Assembly: GCA_039029135.1 (NCBI GenBank) | Contig: JBCCGT010000019.1 | Coordinates: 42,684-106,683 of the forward strand | Source of the DNA: JALZVT01 sp039029135 | Lineage (GTDB): Bacteria; Pseudomonadota; Gammaproteobacteria; Pseudomonadales; Azotimanducaceae | Length of the DNA stretch: 64,000 bases | Direction of reading: 5' to 3' | Part shown: positions 26,783-36,398 of the stretch, piece by piece | Position numbering within the stretch: position 1 is the stretch's first letter | Layout of the letters: each line of letters opens with the position of its first letter | Translations under genes and position numbers: made by a program | The notes under the pieces: model-generated | Told to the model about the DNA's origin: nothing | The model's input: the letters and a program-made list of their open reading frames with translations, nothing else | The model's database searches: none

Positions 26783-27538
26783 ATGAAAACATGGCACAAA
26801 TGGCTGTTCGGATTGATCGTCGTGGTCACGCTGGTGCTCTGGCAATTGCCGGCACGCCTGCTCAGCGACGCCTTGCCGACCGGCCAGGCGGCGCTATTGG
26901 AGCCGCGCGGGACGCTCTGGTCGGGCTCTGGAATCGTGCTTGCCAACGGCCAGCGTGTAGGCCGCGTGCACTGGTCGTTTGCGCCGAGCGCGCTGCTCAG
27001 CCTGCGCGCCGCGTACGATCTGGAACTCACCGAGGCGGACATGGCGCTGACCGGCCGCGCTGCCGCGGCCGCAGACGGGACGCTGACGTTGCGCGCGCTG
27101 CAGGGCAATGTCGGCCCGGACATGCTGGCGCGCCTGCTCGCACGCTACGACATCAGCCCCACCGGCACCCTCGCCATAGAGCGCCTGGATCTGTCCAACA
27201 TCCAGCCGACCAGCGGGTCGCTGGCGGGGGTCGAGGCCGACGGGCGCGCCACCTGGAGCGGCGGTGATGTTCGCTATGTCCTCTCCGGATACGCGAATCA
27301 GATCGATCTGCCGGCGCTGCAGGCCCAGATCACGACGCCCGAACAGTGGCCACAGATGCGGGTGACGGAGGCCAGCTCGGAGCGCCTGCTCATGACAGGC
27401 CGCCTCACCGAGTACGGCACGATCGCGATCGGGATTACCCGCGGCCTGACCCGCCTCGCCGGCCAGACCTGGCCGACCGGCGAAGACTCCGACAACGACC
27501 AGCAGATCGTGCTGGAGGTCGAGGAACGGCTGATCTAG
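26783..27538 (+). CDS. gspN: type II secretion system protein N
   Basis: GspN is an inner-membrane-anchored accessory protein of some type II secretion systems. One N-terminal membrane segment is clear (WLFGLIVVVTLVLWQLPARL), followed by family-like LLEPRGTLWSGSGIVLANGQ and HWSFAPSALL. 251 residues is normal. It is preceded by a purine-rich site (AAGGTGAAG) about ten bases upstream of the ATG. GspC and GspD follow in the same direction. Confidence 0.88.
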   Translation: MKTWHKWLFGLIVVVTLVLWQLPARLLSDALPTGQAALLEPRGTLWSGSGIVLANGQRVGRVHWSFAPSALLSLRAAYDLELTEADMALTGRAAAAADGTLTLRALQGNVGPDMLARLLARYDISPTGTLAIERLDLSNIQPTSGSLAGVEADGRATWSGGDVRYVLSGYANQIDLPALQAQITTPEQWPQMRVTEASSERLLMTGRLTEYGTIAIGITRGLTRLAGQTWPTGEDSDNDQQIVLEVEERLI

Positions 27539-27781
27539 CGTGTTTAAGTCAGCTTTCATGACTAACTTGCCCGCGCAGCGCCGCCCTGGCGACTGCGATG
27601 CGCGCGCTGTGATTCACGGTGTAGATAACGGTCGCGCACCTCATTCACAATGCGCGCACGCCACGCCCTGCGTGCCCGAGGGGCCCGAGGCGTCATCGGC
27701 CCCAACCCTCCGTCGTCGCCCGGCGGACGGGCGGCGCGCGGTGACGGCGCGCGGCCAAGAGTCATTCTGGAGCATAGTCTG

Positions 27782-28750
27782 ATGGACACCCTGGTCGCCC
27801 GCGTACCGGACATTGTCAAGATCGCGATCATCGCCGGAATCGCCTGGACGCTGGCAACCGCAGGCATTTATTTCGTCTGGGGCCCCCAGAGCGCGGCCGA
27901 ACCCCGCGCGGCGAGCGCGCCGAATCGGGCGCAGAGCGCGCCGCGCAACAGCGAGTGGAACGCCGTCGCTCAGGCCAACCTGTTCGGCCCGCTGAGCGCG
28001 CTGCCCACCAACGCGACCCCTGCGGTCGCCGATGTGCCGGTGGAAAAGGTGCGCAAGACCCGGCTGCCGTTGACGCTGCAGGGCGTCTTTGTGGCCGATG
28101 AGATCAACGATTCTGCTGCCATCGTGTCGCAGAAGGGCAAGCCCGGCATCCGCTATGCGGTCGGCGACAAGCTGCCGGGCAGCGCGGAGCTCGTTGAGGT
28201 GCACGGCGACCACATCATCCTGCGCCGCGCCGGGGTGCGCGAGGCGCTGCACTTTCCCAAGACCAAGCCGCTCCTGACCTCGGTCGAGTCCGACGACCAG
28301 CCCACAGCGCGCCCCGTGGCGCGCAGCGCACGCCGGGTGACGACGACCGCGACGCGGCCACAGGCCAGCCGCAACACGCCGACGGCACGTCGTGTACCGC
28401 CCACACCCGTCCGCCGTCAGGCCCAACCAGAGCTGTCGCCCCAGGAAGCGATGGCCCGCTACCGCGACGGTCTGGACAAGGACCCGGAGGGCACCCTGAA
28501 GACGCTCGGCGTCACGGCAGTCAACGACGGCGTCGCCAAGGGCTACAAGCTCGGCGCCATGGCTAACTCAAGTTACTTGCGAAACACGGGTCTGCAGGCC
28601 GGGGACGTTCTCCTATCGGTCAACGGCCAACCGGTTGGCGACGTACGGGTCGATCGCATGCGCTTGGACAACGTGCTTGCACAAGGCTCGGCGCGGCTAG
28701 AGATCCAGCGCGGCGAGCGACGCTTTTTTGTAACTGCGGCACTGAAGTAA
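27782..28750 (+). CDS. gspC: type II secretion system protein C
   Basis: GspC links the inner-membrane platform to the GspD secretin. One membrane helix (IVKIAIIAGIAWTLATAGIY) is followed by a proline/alanine-rich linker, a homology region (LPLTLQGVFVADEINDSAAI near residue 100), a second low-complexity linker and a C-terminal PDZ domain (LRNTGLQAGDVLLSVNGQPV). The ATG at 27782 places the membrane helix at the N-terminus; an upstream open extension to 27650 is not family-like. 322 residues. Confidence 0.93.
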   Translation: MDTLVARVPDIVKIAIIAGIAWTLATAGIYFVWGPQSAAEPRAASAPNRAQSAPRNSEWNAVAQANLFGPLSALPTNATPAVADVPVEKVRKTRLPLTLQGVFVADEINDSAAIVSQKGKPGIRYAVGDKLPGSAELVEVHGDHIILRRAGVREALHFPKTKPLLTSVESDDQPTARPVARSARRVTTTATRPQASRNTPTARRVPPTPVRRQAQPELSPQEAMARYRDGLDKDPEGTLKTLGVTAVNDGVAKGYKLGAMANSSYLRNTGLQAGDVLLSVNGQPVGDVRVDRMRLDNVLAQGSARLEIQRGERRFFVTAALK

Positions 28751-28926
28751 ACCCCTGAAGCCATTACAGTACGCCCTCGCCTTGGACTCATGACCAGCGA
28801 ACGTCACGGCCAGCACAACCGCCGGGGCGGGACCGGTCACCGGGCAAGAGGGGCCGGACTCGTTACCCGCGCGCGCCGCTTGCAGCGCCGGACCGACGAG
28901 GAAATAACAAGGACAATTTCACGCCC

Positions 28927-30939
28927 ATGACACAGATCCATTCTCATCGCGCTCAGCGCGCCAGCGTCCGGACGCCCCTCGGCGCCTGGCTGCGGGCGGC
29001 CGCCATGGTGCCGCTGCTGGCTATCGGCACGCTGCTGCTCGGCGCGCTCAGCACCCCCGCCGTGGCGCAGGAACAGACCTGGAAGATCAACGTCAAGAAC
29101 GCGGATCTGCAAGAGTTTGTCGCCCAGGTGGCGGACATCACGGGCAATACCATCGTCGTGGCGCCGCAGCTCAAGGGCAAAGTCACGGTCGTCTCCAACG
29201 CCAATCTCGACCAGGACGGGGTCTATACGCTGTTCCTGTCGGTGCTGCGTACGCACGGCTATACCGCGGTACAGAGTGGCAGCACGATTCGCGTTGAGCA
29301 GCAGGCCAAGGGCAAGCAGAACCCAGGGGCGAACGGCTCGATCAGCCGCATCGCGCCCGACGAACTGGTCACACGGGTCATTTCAGCGCAGAACGTCGAA
29401 TCCACCGAACTGATGAAAATCCTGCGGCCGCTGATTCCCCAGTACGGTCACATCGCCGCCGTCACGCAACCGAACGTCGTCATCATCACCGACCACGCGG
29501 ACAACATTAAACGCCTGATCCGCATCATTACGCAGATCGACGTCTCCGATGAGGAGGAGATCGTGATGGTGCCGCTGAAGGAGGCGTGGGTCGGCAACGT
29601 GGTCGCCCTGCTGGAGCAGGTCGCACCCGAACAGCTCGGCCGCAACGGCAAGGGACCGCAGAAAATTCAGCTCATCGCCAACGAGCGCAACAACACGCTG
29701 GTGCTGCGGGGCAAGCCGAGCCCCGTGTCCGAGATTCTGAAGCTTGTCGAGACGCTGGATCAGCCCGCGACAACCATCGGCTCGACCCAGGTGTTCTATC
29801 TGAAGCACGGCGACGCCATGAAGATCGCCGAGATCATCAACGGACTGGTAGGCCAGGGCAATCAGCGCGGCAGCCAGGAAGGCTCGCAGCCGAGCCAAAC
29901 GACCATCCAGGCCGACGAGTCGCTCAACGCGATCGTGGTGCGCGCCGAACCCGGCGTCATGAGTGAGATACAGGGCATTCTCAATCAGCTCGACGTGCGT
30001 CGCACCCAGGTTCTGATCGAGGCCGCGATCGCGGAGATCAGCCTGACGGATCAGTTCAATCTCGGCGTCGAGATGGCCGGCGTCGATGCCCAAGGCGAAA
30101 CGGTGCCCCTGTTCAGCACCGCGACCGGCGGCGCAATCAACAGCCTGTTGACCACGCTGGTTGGCAGCACGGTCAGCACCGACGGCGGCGACGTCACGCC
30201 AGACTTCCTCGGCGCCGCGGGCGCTGCGACATCGCCGACCCTCGCCGCCGCGAAGATCGACGCGAACGCCATCTCGTTCGGCGTCATCGTGAACGCCCTC
30301 GCCTCGAACCGCGACTCCAACCTGCTGAGCACGCCGAGCATCCTCACGCTCGACAACGAAGAGGCGAAGATCGTGGTCGGCGAAGAGGTACCGTTCAGAA
30401 CCGGTTCCTTCACGACGTCGACCGACGGGGCGAGCAACCCCTTCACGACGATTCAGCGCGAGGACGTGGCCATTCAGCTCACAGTGACGCCACACATTCA
30501 CGACGGCTCGTCCGTGCGACTGCAGGTTGCACAGGAAGTGGAAGACGTCGTGCCGAGCGCGGTGGGCGACGGCGGCTTCGCCGACGTCGTCACGAGCAAG
30601 CGCACGATCGAGACGACGGTGCTCGCGGAGGACGGCGAAACCATCGTGCTCGGTGGCCTGATTCAGGACGACATCACGACGACGCGCAACAAGGTGCCCC
30701 TGCTGGGCGACCTGCCGCTGCTCGGTCGCCTGTTCCGCACGGACACGGACACCCGCGAAAAGCGCACGCTGCTCGTTTTCCTGCGGCCGACCATCGTGCG
30801 CGACGAAAACGACGCGCGCGAGCTGACCCGCCGCAAGTACGCGGGCATCTATGAGGTCGAGATCCGCTCTCGCAACGGTGGCGAGAAGGGCACGATCGAA
30901 GAAGAGATGGAACGCCTGTTTCAATCTCCCGAACTCTAG
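28927..30939 (+). CDS. gspD: type II secretion system secretin
   Basis: GspD forms the outer-membrane channel of type II secretion. A signal peptide ends near ALSTPAVAQ. The N0 domain (INVKNADLQEFVAQVADITG) and N1-N3 repeats (RLIRIITQIDV, TIQADESLNAIVVRAEPGVM) precede the secretin core, with LLSTPSILTLDNEEAKIVVG and PLLGDLPLLGRLFRTDT. 670 residues. A -10-like TACAGT at 28766 and AAGGA at 28909 precede it, both weak. No gspE-gspM genes are in the window, so the rest must lie elsewhere, as in Pseudomonas. Confidence 0.97.
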   Translation: MTQIHSHRAQRASVRTPLGAWLRAAAMVPLLAIGTLLLGALSTPAVAQEQTWKINVKNADLQEFVAQVADITGNTIVVAPQLKGKVTVVSNANLDQDGVYTLFLSVLRTHGYTAVQSGSTIRVEQQAKGKQNPGANGSISRIAPDELVTRVISAQNVESTELMKILRPLIPQYGHIAAVTQPNVVIITDHADNIKRLIRIITQIDVSDEEEIVMVPLKEAWVGNVVALLEQVAPEQLGRNGKGPQKIQLIANERNNTLVLRGKPSPVSEILKLVETLDQPATTIGSTQVFYLKHGDAMKIAEIINGLVGQGNQRGSQEGSQPSQTTIQADESLNAIVVRAEPGVMSEIQGILNQLDVRRTQVLIEAAIAEISLTDQFNLGVEMAGVDAQGETVPLFSTATGGAINSLLTTLVGSTVSTDGGDVTPDFLGAAGAATSPTLAAAKIDANAISFGVIVNALASNRDSNLLSTPSILTLDNEEAKIVVGEEVPFRTGSFTTSTDGASNPFTTIQREDVAIQLTVTPHIHDGSSVRLQVAQEVEDVVPSAVGDGGFADVVTSKRTIETTVLAEDGETIVLGGLIQDDITTTRNKVPLLGDLPLLGRLFRTDTDTREKRTLLVFLRPTIVRDENDARELTRRKYAGIYEVEIRSRNGGEKGTIEEEMERLFQSPEL

Positions 30940-30990
30940 CGCGGGGCCCACACCGCGCCCCTATCCCAGGCAACTGCGCGCAACACCCGC

Positions 30991-31029
30991 GCGTCAGCGC
31001 GCAATGCGGGCGACCCGCAGCGCTGACGC
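30991..31029 (+). terminator. strong two-part hairpin between gspD and plsB
   Basis: GCGTCAGCGC (30991-31000) pairs perfectly with GCGCTGACGC (31020-31029). Within the loop TGCGGG (31005-31010) pairs with CCCGCA (31014-31019) around CGA. The result is a 39-base structure with 16 pairs and a four-base GCAA bulge. No T-run follows. It lies 52 bases after the gspD stop and 85 before the plsB start; a transcript-end or leader structure is inferred. Confidence 0.45.
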
Positions 31030-31113
31030 ACGAACCGTGGCAGACTGCGCGCCTACCCAATTGGATCAGGAGCCACGGGCTCGCCGACGAACAGCCGGTG
31101 GTCCCCCGTTGCC

Positions 31114-33585
31114 GTGAAATCGCTGCGAGCGGCCCTCTACAGAATCAACAGACGCATCCTCGGCTGGTGGACTCGACCGGCAAGCGTCGGTCACGAAAAG
31201 CTGCGCGATGTGCCCGGGGTCATCTATGTGCTGCAACAGCGCGCGACCACCGATTTAGTCGTGCTCGATCTGGTCGCCGAACGCGAAGGGCTGCCGAGTC
31301 CACGCGCATACCTCGACGAGCTGAGCGAGTATTTCGCCGCCACCGCGACCAACGGGGCGAGCCCCGATACGGAACACGATAGCGGTAGCGCCGCCGACGC
31401 CGCGTTAGCCGAGCGCCGTCGGTTCCTGAGCCTCAATCGAACGGGCGGGCGCTGGCCGGGGCGCGAGTTGTCACCCGGACTGCAGGCGGTGCACGCGCTG
31501 AGCGAGGCACATCCGGAGCTGCCTTTGGTGCTCGTGCCCGTGAGCACCCTGTGGGGTCGCATACAGCCCAAGGAAGGCTCGCTGGCCGGAATGCTCATCT
31601 CCGATCACTACGCGACCACGTCGCGCATACGCCGGTTCCTGACACTGCTGTTGTACCGCCGCGACATATTGGTCGAATTCAGCGATCCGCTGCCGCTTAC
31701 CGAACTGCGTGAAAATACGCCCTCCCCCGAGCGCGCGGCGAAGCGCAGCGCGCGCCTGCTGCGCCTGCGCTTCGCTGCCCAGCGCAAGGCGGCCCTGGGC
31801 ACGGACCTATCGCACCAGCGCACGCTGATTCGCCAGATTGTCACCAGTCGGGCAGTAACCGATGAGATCGAGCGCCAGGCCGCCCAGGCGGACAATCCCG
31901 ATCGCGAACGTTCGCGGCTTGCCAAGGCGGCCAGCAAGAACGCCACGTCGATCGCCTCGGCGATGTCGTATCCAGTCATTCGGCTGTTCGATCGCTTCCT
32001 GACGCGCTTCTGGAACCGCTTCTACGATGGCGTCGACATCAACGGACTGGAACGGGTGCGCGAACTCGCCGCCTCGCACACGCTGATCTACGCGCCCTGT
32101 CACCGATCCCATGTCGACTACCTGCTGCTGTCGTACTTGCTGCACTACCACGGTCTGTCGCTACCCCACATCGCCGCCGGCGACAACCTGAACCTACCCG
32201 TCGTCGGTCCCCTGCTGCGCCGCGGTGGCGCGTTCTTCATGCGCCGACGGTTCCGCAACGATGCGCTCTACAGCGCCGTGTTTGCCGAGTACCTGTACCA
32301 GGTGCATCGTCGAGGTCACAGCGTCGAGTACTTCATCGAGGGCGGCCGGACACGTACGGGGCGCCTGCTGCCGCCGCAGACGGGCCTGCTCAACATGACG
32401 ATCGAGGCGGAAGATCGCGGCATGCCCCAGCCCGTCGCGTTTCTGCCGGTCAACTTCACCTACGAGCGACTGCTCGAGAACAAGTCTTATCTCGATGAGC
32501 TGCAGCGCGGCAAGAAAGAGCGCGAGTCCCTGTTCGGCCTGATCCGCACCGTCCGGCGGCTGCGTCACTCGTTCGGCAAGGTCACGGTCAACTTCGGCAA
32601 TCCGCTGCTACTGGGGGATTTCCTCGGCGAGCATCCAGAGCGTTCCCGGCGCCGTGAGGCCGCGACGCTGCTCGGCGATGAACTGGCGCGACGCATCAAC
32701 GCCTGCGCGCACGTCTCACCCATTCACCTCATCGCCCTTGTGACGCTCGGGACGCCGCGCCTCGCCATGGCCGAGAGCGACTGCCGCGATCAGATCGGTT
32801 CGCTGCAGCGGCTGCTCGCGCGACGGCCGCCGGGCGCCGAGTACACGGTGACGGATCTGGCACCGGCCGCAATCATCGAGTACGCGGCAGATCTGGAGAT
32901 GGCCGAGCGCGATTCGACGGCGGCCGGTGACTTCGTCGGCCACGCGCCCGTCGCGGCGGTGCTGCTCACCTGGTATCGCAACAACGTGCTGCATCTGCTG
33001 GCTCTGCCATCGCTGATCGCCTGTCTGCTGGCCAACCGTCAGCGCGGCCTCGCGGAAGACGAACTGGTGCGGCGGGTCGACATCGTCTTTCCGTATCTGT
33101 GCGCCGAGCTGTGGATACGCGCGGACCCAGGGGGCCAGCGCGCACGTCACTGGCTGGATGTGATGGTCGCAGAGGGACTCATCCGTCGCGACGCCGAGCG
33201 CAACTACCTGCCGCCGCGCGGCGACGCCGGCGCTCAGCATCGCCTGCGCATTCTGTCGAAGATCATCATGCAGACGCTGGAGCGGCTGTACATCGTGCTA
33301 TCCGTGCTCGATCAGGCCCTCAGCGAGCCGCTGACGCGCAAGACGCTGGAGCGTGGCTGCCAGCGCCTGGCGCAGCGCATGGCGCGTCTGTACGGACTCA
33401 ACGCGCCTGAGTTCTTCGACGAACGTCTCATCCGTCAGTTCGTATCGAATCTCTTGAGCGAGGAAGTGGTCGCGACCGACGACGACGGCCGGCTGCAACC
33501 CGATCCCCTGATCGCGCGAGTGCTGCGGGCCGCCGACTCGGTGCTGGATCCAGAGTTTCGGCTCGCCGTCAGGCGCGGGAAATAG
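31114..33585 (+). CDS. plsB: glycerol-3-phosphate 1-O-acyltransferase
   Basis: PlsB starts phospholipid synthesis by acylating glycerol-3-phosphate with acyl-ACP or acyl-CoA at the inner membrane. The catalytic HxxxxD motif is in YAPCHRSHVDYLLLSYLL near residue 335. The phosphate-binding motif is EYFIEGGRTRTGRLLPP near 410, and a PVAFLPVNFTYE block follows. 823 residues is normal. The start is GTG without a clear ribosome site. The product phosphatidate feeds CdsA, also in this window. Confidence 0.97.
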   Translation: MKSLRAALYRINRRILGWWTRPASVGHEKLRDVPGVIYVLQQRATTDLVVLDLVAEREGLPSPRAYLDELSEYFAATATNGASPDTEHDSGSAADAALAERRRFLSLNRTGGRWPGRELSPGLQAVHALSEAHPELPLVLVPVSTLWGRIQPKEGSLAGMLISDHYATTSRIRRFLTLLLYRRDILVEFSDPLPLTELRENTPSPERAAKRSARLLRLRFAAQRKAALGTDLSHQRTLIRQIVTSRAVTDEIERQAAQADNPDRERSRLAKAASKNATSIASAMSYPVIRLFDRFLTRFWNRFYDGVDINGLERVRELAASHTLIYAPCHRSHVDYLLLSYLLHYHGLSLPHIAAGDNLNLPVVGPLLRRGGAFFMRRRFRNDALYSAVFAEYLYQVHRRGHSVEYFIEGGRTRTGRLLPPQTGLLNMTIEAEDRGMPQPVAFLPVNFTYERLLENKSYLDELQRGKKERESLFGLIRTVRRLRHSFGKVTVNFGNPLLLGDFLGEHPERSRRREAATLLGDELARRINACAHVSPIHLIALVTLGTPRLAMAESDCRDQIGSLQRLLARRPPGAEYTVTDLAPAAIIEYAADLEMAERDSTAAGDFVGHAPVAAVLLTWYRNNVLHLLALPSLIACLLANRQRGLAEDELVRRVDIVFPYLCAELWIRADPGGQRARHWLDVMVAEGLIRRDAERNYLPPRGDAGAQHRLRILSKIIMQTLERLYIVLSVLDQALSEPLTRKTLERGCQRLAQRMARLYGLNAPEFFDERLIRQFVSNLLSEEVVATDDDGRLQPDPLIARVLRAADSVLDPEFRLAVRRGK

Positions 33586-33626
33586 CCGCAAGATCACGGG
33601 CTGCGACGCTGCAGCGGCACGCCCAA

Positions 33627-34349
33627 CTAGAGCGGTCGATAGATGTCATAGCGCACCGCCGTACCGAGGATGCGCCACTCAGGCGTAGCCAATACCGGGT
33701 CGCGCCGGCGGCGCTTAACGACCACCCGATCCGTCGCACGCCGCCGCGCCAGGCGCAGCCAGTCCGCGAGTTCTGTGTCCGCGTCGCCCGTCGGGTGCGA
33801 CAGGTCGCCGAGTCGCGCGAGCCACTGCAGCCGCTTGTTCGGCAGCGCCCCTTTGCGGCGCGGCGGGAACATCGGATCGAGATAGACGAGATCGACCGGC
33901 GCTGGATCGGCGAGCGCGCTGCTGGCTTCCGCCCAGTCCACCTGCACGCGCTCGCGCCACGCCGGTGGTCCGCGACGCAGGGCGTCGCGCAGCAGCGCGA
34001 CCATCGCCGGTTCGCGCTCCGTGCAGCGCACCGTCGCCCCGCGCGCCGCGAGGCACAGCGCGTCGACGCCCCAGCCGGCAAACGGATCCAGCACGGTTGT
34101 CGCACCCCCCGCGGCGCGTCCCAGACAGGCGCGCAGCAGCTCGCTGCGCGCGCCGAGACGCCGCGTGACCTCATCGAGATCGAGCCAGCAGCCGCTGTCC
34201 CGGGGCCGCCACTCCGGGGCATGCAATTCCAATCGGCCGCTGCGCTCATACAGGTGCCACTCGCCCTCCGGCCGCGCCTCAACGCAAGCCAGCGGCAGCG
34301 AGCCGAGCAGTCCCGGATCGAGATCCGCAACGCTGGCGCAGATCTTCAA
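33627..34349 (-). CDS. rsmJ: 16S rRNA (guanine-1516-N2)-methyltransferase
   Basis: RsmJ (YhiQ) methylates G1516 in the small-subunit rRNA. The SAM-binding motif is TVLDPFAGWGVDALCLA near residue 85 and the catalytic-type motif is YLDPMFPPRRKGALPNK near 160. 240 residues is normal. It starts with TTG whose last bases overlap the tsaB stop (TTGA). It converges with plsB, the genes being separated by 41 bases. Confidence 0.92.
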   Translation of the reverse strand: MKICASVADLDPGLLGSLPLACVEARPEGEWHLYERSGRLELHAPEWRPRDSGCWLDLDEVTRRLGARSELLRACLGRAAGGATTVLDPFAGWGVDALCLAARGATVRCTEREPAMVALLRDALRRGPPAWRERVQVDWAEASSALADPAPVDLVYLDPMFPPRRKGALPNKRLQWLARLGDLSHPTGDADTELADWLRLARRRATDRVVVKRRRRDPVLATPEWRILGTAVRYDIYRPL

Positions 34350-35083
34350 GAGCGCTTGTGCCAGGGCGTGTCGCCGTCGACGTAGAGCGGAATGGCCGCG
34401 CTGGCCGATAGCCCCAGGCCGGCGAGGTAGTCGGCACAGCCAAGCGCCAGCAGATCCCGAATACGGGGTCGTGCGACAAGGAAGTCTGGTGCGACCGGCT
34501 GCTCTTTACCTGGGCTGCCTGACTGTTGGCCACGCGGGCGAGCGTGTGCCGCCTGATCGCTGTAGATCACCCCATCCGCGATGTCCCGGAGTTCACCAGC
34601 GCGCATGAGCCAGTCTGACTGCGTGCACGTCAGGCCGGCCGCCCCACGCTCGTAGCGCGCGGCGTAGAAACTATCTTGGCGCGAGTACAGCGCGGTCCAG
34701 AACGATGCGCCCGGCTCGGTCTGCACGCGCTGCGCAACGGTGTAGGCGAGATGTCGGGACGACCCGATCCGCAGAATCACAGCATCGGCCGCCACCGCAA
34801 TTGCCTGTGAGATCGCGGCGGCGATGCGAATGCCAGTGAATGAACCCGGACCGGCGGCGAAGACAATCGCGTCTATCTCGCGCGGGGCGATCAACGCGCG
34901 CGACAGCAGTTCGTCGAGCATACCAAGCACCTGCTCGTTGTGGCGACGCGGGATCGAGCGTGTATCCTCCGCGACGTCGCCCAACTCTATGTCTGCCGAC
35001 GGATCTGAAGCACCGGGCGGCAGCACGGTACAGGCGAGCGCGCAGTCGTCGCGTGAGGTATCGATGGCAAGCACTACGCTCAT
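34346..35083 (-). CDS. tsaB: tRNA threonylcarbamoyladenosine protein TsaB
   Basis: TsaB is the partner of TsaD in making t6A37 on ANN-decoding tRNAs. It starts MSVVLAIDTSRDDCALA, the ASKHA-type phosphate loop, and has VFAAGPGSFTGIRIAAAISQ near residue 70, a family hallmark. 245 residues. No ribosome site precedes the ATG at 35083. A TATAAG lies about 12 bases upstream, so a very short leader is possible. Its start codon overlaps the divergent moeA region. Confidence 0.93.
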   Translation of the reverse strand: MSVVLAIDTSRDDCALACTVLPPGASDPSADIELGDVAEDTRSIPRRHNEQVLGMLDELLSRALIAPREIDAIVFAAGPGSFTGIRIAAAISQAIAVAADAVILRIGSSRHLAYTVAQRVQTEPGASFWTALYSRQDSFYAARYERGAAGLTCTQSDWLMRAGELRDIADGVIYSDQAAHARPRGQQSGSPGKEQPVAPDFLVARPRIRDLLALGCADYLAGLGLSASAAIPLYVDGDTPWHKRS

Positions 35084-36317
35084 GGGAGGAGATCTTATAC
35101 AAGCTCTAACGATCCACGAAGGCTTCGAACGCCTCGCGACGGCCATAGCGCCGATGGTCAGAACGGAAACCCTGGCGCTCGAAGACGCGCTCGGACGCGT
35201 GCTGGCCAGTCCCCTGATCAGCCCGATCGACGTGCCTGCATTTCGAAATTCGGCAATGGACGGTTATGCGCTTGCAAGCCCGGATCTGAGCGGCGAGCCA
35301 CCCTACGTTTTACCCGTCGAGGGCACCAGCCTCGCCGGTCATCCGATGACCGAAGCGCTGTCGAGCGGCACCGCCGTGCGAATATTCACGGGCGCGGCGC
35401 TGCCCGACGGCGCAGACAGCATCGTGGTACAGGAAGATACCGTGCGCCTCGATGAAGGCCGCGTACAAATCAACGTCCGGCCCTCGCCCGCGCGCTTCGT
35501 GCGGCCCGTCGGCCACGACGTCGCCGCGGAGCACGAACTCGCCGCGCGCGGCGCGACCCTGGACGCCTTCCTGATAGCGGCCGCCACCACGAGCGGCATC
35601 GAGCGGGTTAACGTTTTCGAACGGCCGCGCGTTGGGGTATTCGCAACCGGCGACGAGCTGCGCGAACCCGGCGCCCGCCTGGGACCCGGCGAAATCTACG
35701 AATCGAACAGGCGCGCCATTCGCATGCTGCTGCAGGGGTGTCCGCTGGATGTCGTCGATCTAGGCATACTGCCGGACGACGAAGCGGCCACAAAAGCCGC
35801 TTTGGCGTCAGCGGGCAGCGAGTTCGACGCGCTGGTGACGAGCGGTGGCGTGTCGGTCGGCGATGCCGACTACGTCCGTCAGGCGATCGAGGCGCGCGGC
35901 AGCATCGATTTCTGGCGGCTAAACCTGCGGCCAGGCAAACCCTTCGCGTTCGGTCGCGTCGGGTCGTCTTGCTACATCTTCGGCCTGCCCGGGAATCCGG
36001 TGTCGTCGATCGTAACGATGCTGCTGTTGACGCGCCCTGCCCTGATTGCCCTAGCAGGCGGAAACGCGCGATTGCCTAGCGCGTTCTCAGCGCCGCTGGC
36101 AGAGTCCGCCCAGCACGAGGCCGGCCGAGACGAATACCAGCGCGGGCGCTTTGTGGTGCAAGACGGCGAACTGCGCGTGACGACCTACGGGGACCAGAGC
36201 TCGAATCGCCTATCGAGCATCTCCGGCGCCGACTGCCTCTTCTTGCTGCCGGGTACGCAAACGCACTTCGAGCCGGGCGAGCGGGTCGACGTACTGCCGT
36301 TTAGGGGGTTGCTGTAA
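35064..36317 (+). CDS. moeA: molybdopterin molybdenumtransferase MoeA
   Basis: MoeA inserts molybdate into adenylylated molybdopterin. Motifs: PAFRNSAMDGYALASPDL near residue 50, GTAVRIFTGAALPDGADSIV, VGVFATGDEL and VTSGGVSVGDADYVRQAIE, then LPGNPVSSIVTML; a C-terminal beta domain follows. The ATG at 35064 has GAGG five bases upstream and gives 417 residues. The ATG at 35082 is an alternative without a ribosome site before it. Either way the 5' end overlaps that of divergent tsaB. Confidence 0.93.
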   Translation: MASTTLMGGDLIQALTIHEGFERLATAIAPMVRTETLALEDALGRVLASPLISPIDVPAFRNSAMDGYALASPDLSGEPPYVLPVEGTSLAGHPMTEALSSGTAVRIFTGAALPDGADSIVVQEDTVRLDEGRVQINVRPSPARFVRPVGHDVAAEHELAARGATLDAFLIAAATTSGIERVNVFERPRVGVFATGDELREPGARLGPGEIYESNRRAIRMLLQGCPLDVVDLGILPDDEAATKAALASAGSEFDALVTSGGVSVGDADYVRQAIEARGSIDFWRLNLRPGKPFAFGRVGSSCYIFGLPGNPVSSIVTMLLLTRPALIALAGGNARLPSAFSAPLAESAQHEAGRDEYQRGRFVVQDGELRVTTYGDQSSNRLSSISGADCLFLLPGTQTHFEPGERVDVLPFRGLL

Positions 36318-36321
36318 AAGC

Positions 36322-36345
36322 AAACGGGGCCGAATGGCCCCGTTT
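36322..36345. terminator. bidirectional terminator between moeA and the H1-like gene
   Basis: AAACGGGGCC (36322-36331), a GAAT loop, and GGCCCCGTTT (36336-36345) make a perfect ten-pair hairpin four bases after the moeA stop. On the minus strand the stem is followed by GCTTTTAC, a short T-run, so it can also end the convergent H1-like transcript. Confidence 0.8.
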
Positions 36346-36398
36346 GTAGGTCAGCGTGAGCGCGGCGAACGCGCTCGCGCTAATCGGCCATGGCCCGA

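Noticed and set aside
29383..30951. Open minus-strand frame of about 520 codons opposite gspD
   Set aside because: Antisense shadow; gspD has complete secretin motifs.
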